This document shows positions 8,182 through 15,930 of a stretch of 64,000 bases of DNA, piece by piece; position 1 is the first letter of the stretch, and each line of letters starts with the position of its first letter. A program made the translations under genes and the position numbers. Below the pieces are notes generated by a model. It did no database searches. It saw only the letters and a list, made by a program, of their open reading frames with translations, and was not told the origin of the DNA. This DNA comes from Streptomyces nojiriensis (GTDB lineage: Bacteria > Actinomycetota > Actinomycetes > Streptomycetales > Streptomycetaceae): the NCBI RefSeq assembly GCF_017639205.1, contig NZ_CP071139.1, positions 1-64,000 of the forward strand. The letters run 5' to 3'.

Positions 8182-8316
8182 ATGGGCACGGTCACCGAAA
8201 CCGGTCAACATCGTGACCTCACGACTGCGGCTGTACGGGGTTGCTCACATATCCCCATCGGCTCCATGGAGTCGAGTCGCCGTCATTGTCAGAAGTGTCA
8301 GGATCTCGTCAGCTAG
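8182..8316 (+). CDS. Possible 44-residue Cys-rich peptide
   Basis: ATG with GGAG about 6 nt upstream; MGTVTETGQHRDLTTAAVRG... ends in RHCQKCQDLVS. It has an HCQKC knuckle plus one upstream Cys-Ser-His. It begins 22 bp from the IS right end. Function unknown; modest support. Confidence 0.3.
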   Translation: MGTVTETGQHRDLTTAAVRGCSHIPIGSMESSRRHCQKCQDLVS

Positions 8317-8419
8317 GTCATCAAAGTCATCCGCGGACCGGCCTGTACCAGAAGTCCGGCAATGCCCTCCTTTGCCGCAGGTGAGCACCGTCAGCGGACG
8401 CGACCGAGACGGTCGCGAC

Positions 8420-8680
8420 CTAGCCGAGCCAGACGATGTCCAGGACGGACAGGTGGCGCATCGCACGGTTGGCGAAGTAGATGACGGACAGCTGGCCTGC
8501 GGACGCGATCCGGACGTCTTCGCCTTCGGCGTCGTCGGCGTCCCACTGGCGGAAGCCCCACGGGGCGGCCGCGGCGGCGTCGAGCAGGTCCCAGACTGTC
8601 TCCTCCGCGTGTTCGGGGAGTTCGGCGAGGACCTTCGCGGCCGGTGTCGAGAGGCGGACCGCGTATGGGGGCAGGCTCAT
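8420..8680 (-). CDS. RelE/ParE-like toxin of toxin-antitoxin module 1
   Basis: 86 residues, MSLPPYAVRLSTPAAKVL... ending in LSVLDIVWLG. Size, the N-terminal helix pair (AELPEHAEETVWDLL) and the C-terminal strands (VRIASAGQLSVIYFANR) fit the RelE/ParE mRNase/gyrase-toxin fold. Its ATG overlaps the stop of the upstream gene by 4 bases, the usual antitoxin-toxin arrangement. A second copy lies at 21258-21518 and differs at about a dozen residues. Confidence 0.75.
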   Translation of the reverse strand: MSLPPYAVRLSTPAAKVLAELPEHAEETVWDLLDAAAAAPWGFRQWDADDAEGEDVRIASAGQLSVIYFANRAMRHLSVLDIVWLG

Positions 8681-8985
8681 CGGCGCCGCCGGCCGCGGAC
8701 CTCGGCCATGTCCACGAACCCCGTTTCGTCGAAGCCGGAAGCGGTGAACGCGTCGACCGCGGGGGCGGAGGCAAGACGAGCCTGCCAGACGTGGACGACC
8801 TCGTAGAGGGTGTTCAGGGAGAAGGTCCGACGCGACTCCTCCAACGCGGCCGTCCACTCGCGCTCGAAGGCCGGCACCCACCGCTCTGCGCGACGGTCGG
8901 CTCGGAGCTGGGTGAGGAGTTCGGCCGGTGCGCCGGGTGCGGGTGCGTACGGGGCGGCGGGAGTGTGGTCGGGTTGGGCGCTCAT
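8677..8985 (-). CDS. DUF6247-type antitoxin of module 1
   Basis: 102 residues starting MSAQPDHTPAAPYAPAPGAP. After a Pro-rich head, residues 20-100 match the DUF6247 pattern (LRADRRAERWVPAFEREW, then LYEVVHVWQARL). It is followed by the RelE-like gene with a 4-base overlap. The likely role is to neutralise that toxin and perhaps repress the operon; the antitoxin role is inferred from the pairing. A paralogue is at 21515-21829. Confidence 0.75.
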   Translation of the reverse strand: MSAQPDHTPAAPYAPAPGAPAELLTQLRADRRAERWVPAFEREWTAALEESRRTFSLNTLYEVVHVWQARLASAPAVDAFTASGFDETGFVDMAEVRGRRRR

Positions 8986-9274
8986 CGGCTCCTCCTCGGC
9001 GGGGTGCTACCGGCAACGGTAGAACGACCTCGCCCAGGCCGGGACGGTTCCGGCGGAGCAGTCTTCGGGGCGTCCACGATCGTGAAAGGCCGATGGCGCA
9101 GCAGCGCCCCGGGGTGTCCTTGGTCGTCTTCAGCTCTTCAGCCCCGGCGCAGGACCTTCACCGGGCAGGTCAACCCAACGTCGTTCACACCGAAGGCCGA
9201 CGGCAGGTCTGGCGGGCGGTAGACAGCGCAGCGGACGATGGCGTTCACAAGATGACAGAACGGGGTGGGGGTTC

Positions 9275-10417
9275 TTGAACCGGGATGATTTCTTCAGCAG
9301 TGGGGACGGCTGGGGGCAGCGCTGGGTTTTGGACGCGGCGCTGGTCGAGTCGCTGCGCTTTGGTCCCCTGGCTGACAAGACGGATCTTGATGTGGCGGTC
9401 GCCCTGACCAAGCTCCTGTACGAGGACTTCGTCAGCTACGGAACCGACGGCAGGGACAGGCGCCTCGATGACGAGGGCGTGGTGCTCGTCATCAAGGCGC
9501 ACGGCGCTGTCGTACGGCGGCTGGCCCTGGAGGTGCCGGCGTGGCCGTTTAGAACCTTCGACGGCCCGCAGGGCTTCGGCACCTACTGGCGTAAGAACGA
9601 GATGAGCGGCAGTTGGCAGGCCCGGCGGGACTGCGTCGAGGGCATCCTCGGTCCAACCCGGGACGCGTTGGAGGAACTGCAAGAGCTGGAGTACGAGAGT
9701 CGCTTCAAGCAGGGGCCGGAAGGCAGCTTCAAGAACCTGATCTTCGCTGCGGTCGGGCCCAAGCCGGAGATCGTCCTGCGGGACGCGGTGAACAACAAGG
9801 TCGAGATAGTCCGCAACGCCGAGAACTGCCTGGTGTACTCGGACCCACTGCCGCCCCATGGCCTCACCTGGGGTCAGATGGTCGCCTGGTGGCGCACCCA
9901 CCATCAACCCGACGCGGACGAGAAGACGGCAGCCGACGCCCTCTATCGTCGCCTCTACCGGTCGTTGGACTCACTCCCCGAGCAGCTCGTGCTGCGCACC
10001 TACTGTGCGGCCTACGCGGAGACCGACGGCTTCGAGCTTCCCGCGCTGATCCCGCAGGTCTATCTCCACTACGACCCGTACACGCGCAGGAGCGGCAAGC
10101 AGTCCGGTGCGCTGTACCGGCAGCGGATGGATTTCCTTCTCCTCGCGCCTGACCGTTCCCGGATCGTCATCGAGGTGGACGGCGTCCAGCACTACGGCCG
10201 CCAGAACCCACCCGATGCCGAGGGGCGGGTGACCTACACCGCCGTACCGCGGCTGTACTCGGAGATGGTCGCGGAGGACCGGCGCCTGCGTCTGGCCGGT
10301 TATGAGATCTACCGGTTCGGAGGCTGGGAACTCACACAGCCCCAGGGGGAGGGGGAACGGATCCTCACGGCCTTCTTTACCGACCTTCTCAAACGGCACA
10401 GGAAACCTGCCCTGTAG
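9275..10417 (+). CDS. PD-(D/E)XK nuclease-like protein, possible abortive-infection effector
   Basis: 380 residues from a TTG at 9275. The C-terminal third holds a compact nuclease signature: RMDFLLLAPDRSRIVIEVDG with D and E-V-D spaced as in PD-(D/E)XK enzymes, then HYG, then LRLAGYEIYRFGGWEL as in Vsr/DUF559-like nucleases. The N-terminal 150 residues (LTKLLYEDFVSYG, QGFGTYWRKNEMSGSW) resemble the helical heads of AbiJ-type proteins, but I am unsure which subfamily. It stands alone between the toxin-antitoxin pair and an IS. Confidence 0.7.
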   Translation: MNRDDFFSSGDGWGQRWVLDAALVESLRFGPLADKTDLDVAVALTKLLYEDFVSYGTDGRDRRLDDEGVVLVIKAHGAVVRRLALEVPAWPFRTFDGPQGFGTYWRKNEMSGSWQARRDCVEGILGPTRDALEELQELEYESRFKQGPEGSFKNLIFAAVGPKPEIVLRDAVNNKVEIVRNAENCLVYSDPLPPHGLTWGQMVAWWRTHHQPDADEKTAADALYRRLYRSLDSLPEQLVLRTYCAAYAETDGFELPALIPQVYLHYDPYTRRSGKQSGALYRQRMDFLLLAPDRSRIVIEVDGVQHYGRQNPPDAEGRVTYTAVPRLYSEMVAEDRRLRLAGYEIYRFGGWELTQPQGEGERILTAFFTDLLKRHRKPAL

Positions 10418-10602
10418 CACGGCGTCACGCGTCAGGCCCGCCCGCACGACGGGCTGCCGCCTGGATCCATACGGCACCCGGACCCCCAGCGCCCCGGCCC
10501 CTCCCCCGGCCGGGGCCCAGGGTCGCTCGTACCGTGATCCCCGGGCAACGGGCCCGACGGCAGCCCGCCCGGCATCGTGCACCGCTCGGCCGCCGACGAC
10601 TA
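10418..10602. repeat. Intergenic repeat, copy A
   Basis: 10441-10483 matches 27332-27374 at 41 of 43 positions (core GCACGACGGGCTGCCGC), with looser similarity to about 10515. It includes the small hairpin GCCCG/CGGGC. Copy A lies downstream of the nuclease-like gene; no gene is seen in the rest of the gap. Confidence 0.75.
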
Positions 10603-10650
10603 GGACTTGTCCGGCCGATCATGTGACTAGTCCGTGTCCGGGTCGTTGAT

Positions 10651-11151
10651 GTGGACATGGGCCGGGGTGATCTGACGGATGCCGAGTGGGAACGGTTGCG
10701 GCCGTTCCTGCCGGTCAGCAACAGGCGTTGTGGCAGGTGGCGGGACCACCGGCAGGTGATCGACGGGATTCTGCACCGGGTTCGGACCGGCGTGCAGTGG
10801 CGTGACCTGCCCGAACGGTTCGGGCCGTGGAAGACCGTCTACGAACGCCACCGACTGTGGTCGGGTGACGGGACTTGGGAGCGTCTGCTCCAGAAGGTCC
10901 AGGCCGCAGCGGACGCGGCGGGTGAGATCGACTGGGACATCTCGGTCGACTCCACCATCGTGCGGGCTCATCAGCACGCGGCTGGCGCCCGCACCGACCC
11001 GCCGCCGGCCCCCGCCTCAAAGGGGGACGAAGTCCCAGAACACCAGGGCGAAACGCCGTGGCAGAGCCTCGTCGCCCGCCTGGTGGAGGTGGTGCTGGAG
11101 GTGAGGGCCTGGGCCGCTCGCGCGGCGGGTTCACCACCAAGCTCCACCTGA
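10651..11151 (+). CDS. IS5-family transposase, first frame (orfA)
   Basis: Starts at GTG 10651. LTDAEWERLRPFLP, RWRDHRQVIDGILHRVRTG and WRDLPERFGPWKTVYER are the N-terminal DUF4096-like block, and SVDSTIVRAHQHAAGAR supplies the first catalytic Asp. Protein-like sequence then leaves this frame near 11090, where the second frame takes over, as in IS5-family elements that use programmed -1 frameshifting. Confidence 0.8.
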   Translation: MDMGRGDLTDAEWERLRPFLPVSNRRCGRWRDHRQVIDGILHRVRTGVQWRDLPERFGPWKTVYERHRLWSGDGTWERLLQKVQAAADAAGEIDWDISVDSTIVRAHQHAAGARTDPPPAPASKGDEVPEHQGETPWQSLVARLVEVVLEVRAWAARAAGSPPSST

Positions 11152-11588
11152 GCGCGGATGGCCGCTGCCGCCCGCTGTCCCTGGTCGTCACACCAGGTCA
11201 GCGGGCGGACTGCACCCAGTTCAAGCCGGTCCTGGAGAAGATTCGCGTCCCGAAACCCGGGCCCGGCCGACCGCGCAAGAAGCCGGACAGCGTCGCGGCC
11301 GACAAGGCCTACAGCAACGGACCCTGCCGCCAGTACCTGCGCAGCCGCGGCATCCGCCACACCATCCCGGAGAAAACCGACAGCCAGGCCGCCCGCCTGC
11401 GCAAAGGCTCACGCGGCGGACGGCCACCGGCCTTCGACGAAGAGCGCTACAAGAAACGCAACACCATCGAACGGGCCATCAACCGCCTCAAACAGCACCG
11501 GGCAGTCGCCACCCGATACGACAAACGCCGCTACGTCTACCTCGGCACCGCAACGCCCGCAGCCCTCACCATCTGGCTCCGAACATGA
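11058..11588 (+). CDS. IS5-family transposase, second frame (orfB)
   Basis: The real part begins around 11100 with GLGRSRGGFTTKLHLSADG. DKAYSNGPCRQYLRSRG carries the second Asp and RNTIERAINRLKQHRAVATRYDK the Glu. It completes the DDE triad begun in the first frame. No inactivating change is visible, so the element may be functional through a fusion product. Confidence 0.8.
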   Translation: MAEPRRPPGGGGAGGEGLGRSRGGFTTKLHLSADGRCRPLSLVVTPGQRADCTQFKPVLEKIRVPKPGPGRPRKKPDSVAADKAYSNGPCRQYLRSRGIRHTIPEKTDSQAARLRKGSRGGRPPAFDEERYKKRNTIERAINRLKQHRAVATRYDKRRYVYLGTATPAALTIWLRT

Positions 11589-11603
11589 TCGACCGGACAA
11601 GTC

Positions 11604-13025
11604 CTAGTCGACCGTCGCCCTGGCCGTCTGCCCGACCGCGGCCGCCAGTGCGGCCGACAGGTCGGTGCAGCGAACCCCGCCGCCGGGGTGCCACTCCAAC
11701 ACCGGCGCCACCGCGTCGCCGTGCTCGGCGCACCAGGAGACGGGAACCACGCCGCCGCAGTCGTGCCGCGCGCAGACGCAGGCCCCGCCCGGCCCGACAT
11801 AGGCGACGCCGTGGCGGACCACCCCGCCCGCCGGCCCCAAGGCGGTGGTGCCGCGCAGGCCGGCCGGCCACGCCAGCGTCAGGCGCAGGCCCCCCGACCC
11901 GGACCGGAAGCGTTCGATCACCCGCACCTGACCCGGCACCGCCAGCGGGCCGGTACCGGGCGCGGCCAGCCGGCGCAGCGACGCACCGAACTCACCGCCG
12001 GCCAGGGCGGCCAGCTCGTCGGCGTCCTCGTCGGTGGACCAGCCGGACAACGTGTCTTCGCCGGCCGCGTCGTCGGCCAGGGACAGCCACGGGTCATCGA
12101 AGCGGAACCGGTGCGTGGCGCCTTTGGCCCCGGCCAGCACCAGGGCGGCGATCGTCGGCCCCGTTGGTACTCCGATCTTGTCGTGGGCGAGGAGCCAGGC
12201 CACGACCGCGCGGCGGTCGAACTGCGGGTGCACGTCCGTACCCGCCACCGGGTCGGGGAAGTCGGGGTTCCGGCGGCGCCAGTTCACCACCGCGGCCCGC
12301 CCCACCCTGGCGATCCGCGCCACCTCCGCCAACAACACCCGCTGCCACCCCGGGAACGGGTCCAGCGCAGCGAGCGGGGAACGGCGGCCCGCCCGGGCGG
12401 TGCGCACCGCCCGCCAGTCCACGCAGGGGCGAACCACCTCCAGCAGCGCGATCTCCTGGGCGTCATACAGGGGGACCGTGGTCACCCCGCCGTGGCGCTT
12501 GTAGTCGACGTCCACGGAGCCGATCGGGGCCAGCCACCCGAGCCGCACCACCTGGTCGAAGTCGGTACGGCGCACGCCCAGACGCACCGCGGCCTGGTCC
12601 GGGCCGAGGGGCACATGCTGGTCGAGGAGGGCGGGCAGGTCCCGCCGGCGGGCCAGGGCGGCCACCTGGTCCGGATGGACGACGGGGAACCGGGGCTCCC
12701 CGCCGAGGTAGACCAGGAGGCCGGCCTTGACGAGGTGACCGACCGCCGAGGCGGTCACCCGCGGACGAAGGATCGGGAGCGGCACCCCCAGGGCCTCCGT
12801 CAGCCGGTCCGCCGCCACCCCGGCCTCGATCCCCCGCAGCGCCGCCCGCACCTGCTCCGGGTCGGCGGCCTCCACCACCGCCCGCGACCACCGGCCCGGC
12901 CCGACGTCCGCAGCCGGGACCAGACCCGAACCCGTCGCCCACCGCCACGCCGCAACCGGCACCCGCAGCCGACCCGCCGCCTGCCCCTCGTCGAACACCT
13001 CACGCACCGAACGCGCCAGCGCCAT
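11604..13025 (-). CDS. HTH-containing protein of unknown function
   Basis: 473 residues from the ATG at 13025, chosen because GGAGTGGGG precedes it. The middle (residues 245-330) has a helix-turn-helix, ARIARVGRAAVVNWRRRNPD, followed by FDRRAVVAWLLAHDK. The C-terminus has Cys pairs (CVCARHDCGG, SWCAEHGD) that look metal-binding, and ends ARATVD. The stop codon TAG is formed by the TA target duplication plus the first base of the adjoining IS. A tail fragment of a paralogue lies at 21979-22150. The family looks plasmid-associated; function unknown. Confidence 0.7.
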   Translation of the reverse strand: MALARSVREVFDEGQAAGRLRVPVAAWRWATGSGLVPAADVGPGRWSRAVVEAADPEQVRAALRGIEAGVAADRLTEALGVPLPILRPRVTASAVGHLVKAGLLVYLGGEPRFPVVHPDQVAALARRRDLPALLDQHVPLGPDQAAVRLGVRRTDFDQVVRLGWLAPIGSVDVDYKRHGGVTTVPLYDAQEIALLEVVRPCVDWRAVRTARAGRRSPLAALDPFPGWQRVLLAEVARIARVGRAAVVNWRRRNPDFPDPVAGTDVHPQFDRRAVVAWLLAHDKIGVPTGPTIAALVLAGAKGATHRFRFDDPWLSLADDAAGEDTLSGWSTDEDADELAALAGGEFGASLRRLAAPGTGPLAVPGQVRVIERFRSGSGGLRLTLAWPAGLRGTTALGPAGGVVRHGVAYVGPGGACVCARHDCGGVVPVSWCAEHGDAVAPVLEWHPGGGVRCTDLSAALAAAVGQTARATVD

Positions 13026-13346
13026 GAACCCCACTCCAATCCGCACACCAAGCCGGCCCGACGATCGGACCGCGCCGGAAACATGCCGAAAGATCCCGTT
13101 TGTTGTCAATAGGCAGGATTCTGGGGCGAGTTGGGGGCGCACCGCACAAGTCGCCTACGCGTACGCGAGGGCCGGATTCACTCGCCCGGAGGACGCCTGG
13201 CGCCCGGTCCCGAACACAGCGAAGCGGGGCCGCCACCGGTTCGTGACGGCCCCGCTCCACGTACTCACTGCATCCGGCCAGCAGACGCCCGCACCGCTCT
13301 GACATGGGGAGTCGTCAATCTGTGCGTTACTCCGCCACGGTGTGCG
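13026..13346. other. Intergenic region with hairpin terminator
   Basis: No gene seen. A hairpin with the stem GCGGGGCCG/CGGCCCCGC lies at about 13224-13256, downstream of the minus-strand gene at 13347. Confidence 0.5.
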
Positions 13347-13574
13347 TCATCGTCGGCGAAGCGCGATCGCGACCCCGAACGCGGTGGCCAGCGCCGAGGC
13401 GATCCCGCCCACGGCGCCGATCGGGGCGGCCAACGACGGGTGGACCATGCACAGGTAGAGCGTGGCGCCGAGGACCAGGACGACGACGATCCCCAGCACC
13501 AGGAGCAGCACCGGGTCCGTACCCGAGGGCTGCGGGACGGGCGGCTGCTGGGACTGGTTGGTGGTGACGGACAT
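13347..13574 (-). CDS. Small membrane protein
   Basis: 75 residues. After a Gln/Pro-rich head (MSVTTNQSQQPPVPQPSGTD) there are two membrane segments, VLLLVLGIVVVLVLGATLYL and IGAVGGIASALATAFGVAIA, ending in ALRRR. GGAGGACAACC precedes the start. Size and topology resemble small spread-type (Spd) membrane proteins of Streptomyces plasmids, but this is only resemblance. Confidence 0.65.
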   Translation of the reverse strand: MSVTTNQSQQPPVPQPSGTDPVLLLVLGIVVVLVLGATLYLCMVHPSLAAPIGAVGGIASALATAFGVAIALRRR

Positions 13575-13753
13575 GAGCGGTTGTCCTCCTTGGGACGTGC
13601 CTGCGGACTGTCCGCAGGTGGGGAGTGGGGCATGGGGCGTCTACGCCCCAAGGCGGGGCCGGACGGACAGCAGGGTGCGAGACAGCGGGGTTGGCTCCGC
13701 AAGGGCAGCCGCGGGGCCGGTGCTCGTGGCCATCGGCCCGAGCAGGAGTCGGC

Positions 13754-14554
13754 TCACGGTGCCGCGGCTACGGCCTTTTTGGCCTTGCGCGGCTGCACGG
13801 CGGCGGTGCGCTTGTACTGGTAGGTCTTGACGAAGCCGGCCGGGGCCAGCGGCGCCTTGATGTACTTCTCGCGTCGTTCGACGAGGTCGAGGGCGAGGAG
13901 CTTGTTCAGCCCGCGCTCGTGGGTGTCGGCAGACCAGCCGTACCACTCGGGAGCCTTCTCCAGAGGGAAGGACGACCAGTTCTTCTCGCGGGCGACGACC
14001 AGGAACATGGCCAGGCCAGGAAGGTCCAACGGCTCGTCGCGGCCTGTCGTCCAGAACGTGGCCGGGATCTGCAAGTAGCGGTCCTCCTCGATGACGCCCT
14101 TGGGGCGGTCGTACGGCTGACCGGTACCGTCCTCGCGCAGGAGGGTGACCGTGATCTTGGTCCCGCTGCGGTGGCAGTCGATCAGCTTGCGGGCGCGCAG
14201 CCGCAACAGGGCCCGCCATGCCCCGGTACGGGCAGACTGGTCCTTGTTCGTCGTCTCCACGATGTCCAACATCCGCGCCCACACCAGGCTGTCGCGCGTG
14301 GTCGACCAGCCGTTGACCCCATTGCTGCACGCGGCCACGATGAGCAAGTACGCCTTCAGGCCTCGCAAGTCCCTCCCGGTCACGAACTCCTTCAGGGGAC
14401 CATGCCGGCTGGCACCCCCTGCGTTCGCCTGCACGAAGGTCTTGCGCAGCGGGACGTTCGTCCGGATGGAGCCCTCGAGCACCGCCTTGCGGGTGTCCCG
14501 CCCGGTCGCCTTCGCGTCCTGCATGTTCGATGCCGCAGCAGCTGTCGTCTTCAT
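13754..14554 (-). CDS. Winged-helix-like protein, possible plasmid replication or regulation
   Basis: 266 residues. The middle resembles a winged helix (TGAWRALLRLRARKLIDC) followed by conserved aromatic blocks (DRYLQIPATFWTTG, FPLEKAPEWYGWSADTHERG). The C-terminus is Lys/Ala-rich and basic (RKAKKAVAAAP), suggesting nucleic-acid binding. Such proteins occur in Streptomyces mobile elements next to small membrane proteins, as here. A replication role is speculation. Confidence 0.6.
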   Translation of the reverse strand: MKTTAAAASNMQDAKATGRDTRKAVLEGSIRTNVPLRKTFVQANAGGASRHGPLKEFVTGRDLRGLKAYLLIVAACSNGVNGWSTTRDSLVWARMLDIVETTNKDQSARTGAWRALLRLRARKLIDCHRSGTKITVTLLREDGTGQPYDRPKGVIEEDRYLQIPATFWTTGRDEPLDLPGLAMFLVVAREKNWSSFPLEKAPEWYGWSADTHERGLNKLLALDLVERREKYIKAPLAPAGFVKTYQYKRTAAVQPRKAKKAVAAAP

Positions 14555-15002
14555 GCCCCAAACGCTAGCTATCTGAAGCCGCGTTACTCAAATGATTCAG
14601 CTCTCACAGAGCCGCTGAGACAGCTCATGATCATGGACGCCCCAGCGGGAGATGTAAGGGCAACTTGATAGATCCAGTGATAGTTCACGGTGAGAGTCCC
14701 AGGTGACAGTTCAACTGGGATAACCAACTGGTGGGAGTCAAACACGGCTCAGCGCCGCATCCTGCATGCCCGGCCGCGACCACCCCCGCACAGCAGCGAA
14801 CCCACCTGACTACCTCGCTGCCGCCCGAAACCGCACCCCTGACCTCCGGCCGCGCTCGCACAACAAGAGGGCGCAGGCGGTCCACTGAGCCCCTTTCAGG
14901 CATGCCCCCGACAAGGAGGCCAAGTCGATACCCGGAGACGCTCAGCGGGCCACACAGCGGCCACGCTGAGCACCCGCCGACCGAATGGGGGTCTGCCGAC
15001 CC
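14555..15002. other. Gap with short repeats upstream of the winged-helix gene
   Basis: No gene seen. At about 14670-14735 the motif GTGATAGTTCA recurs as GTGACAGTTCA, and CCAGTTGAAC-like elements appear in both orientations. This could be a regulator or initiator binding array for the gene at 13754-14554. Confidence 0.35.
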
Positions 15003-15930
15003 TCACCCCGCCGCTGAAACCGGACCGCTTCCAAACGGAGGGACATCCTCTGTGGTCACGTCCAGGCGCAGCCGCTGGAACCAGAGGGGGTGGCGGTAGA
15101 CGCCGCCGCGGTCGATGGCGCGGTCGGCGCTGATCTCGGCGACCAGAGCGGGGTGGACGAGGGTGGTGTCGAGGACGTCGCGGCTCCCCCACGTCGCCGA
15201 GAACTTGGCCCCCGTCCACGGGTGTCCGGGCGCGGCCGCGGTGAGGTGCTCGGCGACCTGCCGGGCGGCGTCCGGGCGCAGCGGTACGGTCCGGCCGACC
15301 GCGCGCAGCCGGCCGTCGTGGTCGTGGCGGCCGAGGACGAGGAGGCCGGGGCGGGTCAGGGTTCCGGTGATCGCGCCGACGATCGCCTCCGTGGTGTCCC
15401 GGCGTCTGATCTTGGTCCATCCCCGGTAGCCGGGCAGGTAGCGGCCGTTCAGGGGCTTGACCAGGATCCCCTCCACCCCGGACACGTCCGTCCAGGACTC
15501 CAGCCACTCCCGCGCCCTGGCCAGGTCCGTCGTCATCGGGCAGAGCGTCCACGGAGCGGTCAGGGCATGCTCGGAGAAACAGGTTCCCCAGCAGGGCGCG
15601 CCGCTCGGCGTACGGGCGGGTGAGGAGTTCCTGGCCGTCGTGCTGCAAGAGGTCGAAGGCGACGAAGTAGGCCTGCCACTTCACGGCGAGGGCCAGGGCG
15701 CCGCGGGCTCGGGGGGCGGCCCGGCGCTGCAACACCTCGAACGACAGGCGGCCGGCCTCGGTGTCCCAGACGACCAGTTCGCCGTCGAGGACCAGGACGT
15801 GAGGCAGCTGCGCCTCGGCGGCCGCCACCAGGTCCGGCCACCGGTCCTGGACGAGCGCCCCGCGACGGGTCTGCACCAACACCGGGCCGCCCGGCCCGGC
15901 CGCGGAGAACAGCAGCGCCCGGTGACCGTC
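15003..15930 (-). pseudogene. ATP-dependent DNA ligase, C-terminal part (split gene)
   Basis: Continues the ligase begun at 18106 after the cassette. Reading from 15930, GHRALLFSAAGPGGPVLVQT follows the KxDG motif, then PHVLVLDGELVVWD (motif III region), KWQAYFVAFDLLQHDG and GVEGILVKPLNGRYLPG (motif IV region), ending in the OB-fold part at 15003. One extra T in the run at 15577-15579 shifts the frame between NLF and EHALTAPWTLCPMTTD. The catalytic lysine is missing from this part because it lies on the other side of the insertion. Confidence 0.85.

Larger units (their letters stand above)
10603..11604 (+). mobile_element. IS5-family insertion sequence (two-frame type), 1,002 bp
   Basis: The ends GGACTTGTCCGGCCGATC and its near-complement match at 20 of 21 positions. 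TA flanks both sides, and the pre-insertion site reads GACTAGTC. Two overlapping plus-strand frames encode the transposase. The right end supplies the last base of the TAG stop of the minus-strand HTH gene. Confidence 0.85.

Noticed and set aside
11585..13112. Large plus-strand frames opposite the HTH gene
   Set aside because: Arg/Pro-rich, no domain; shadow of 11604-13025.
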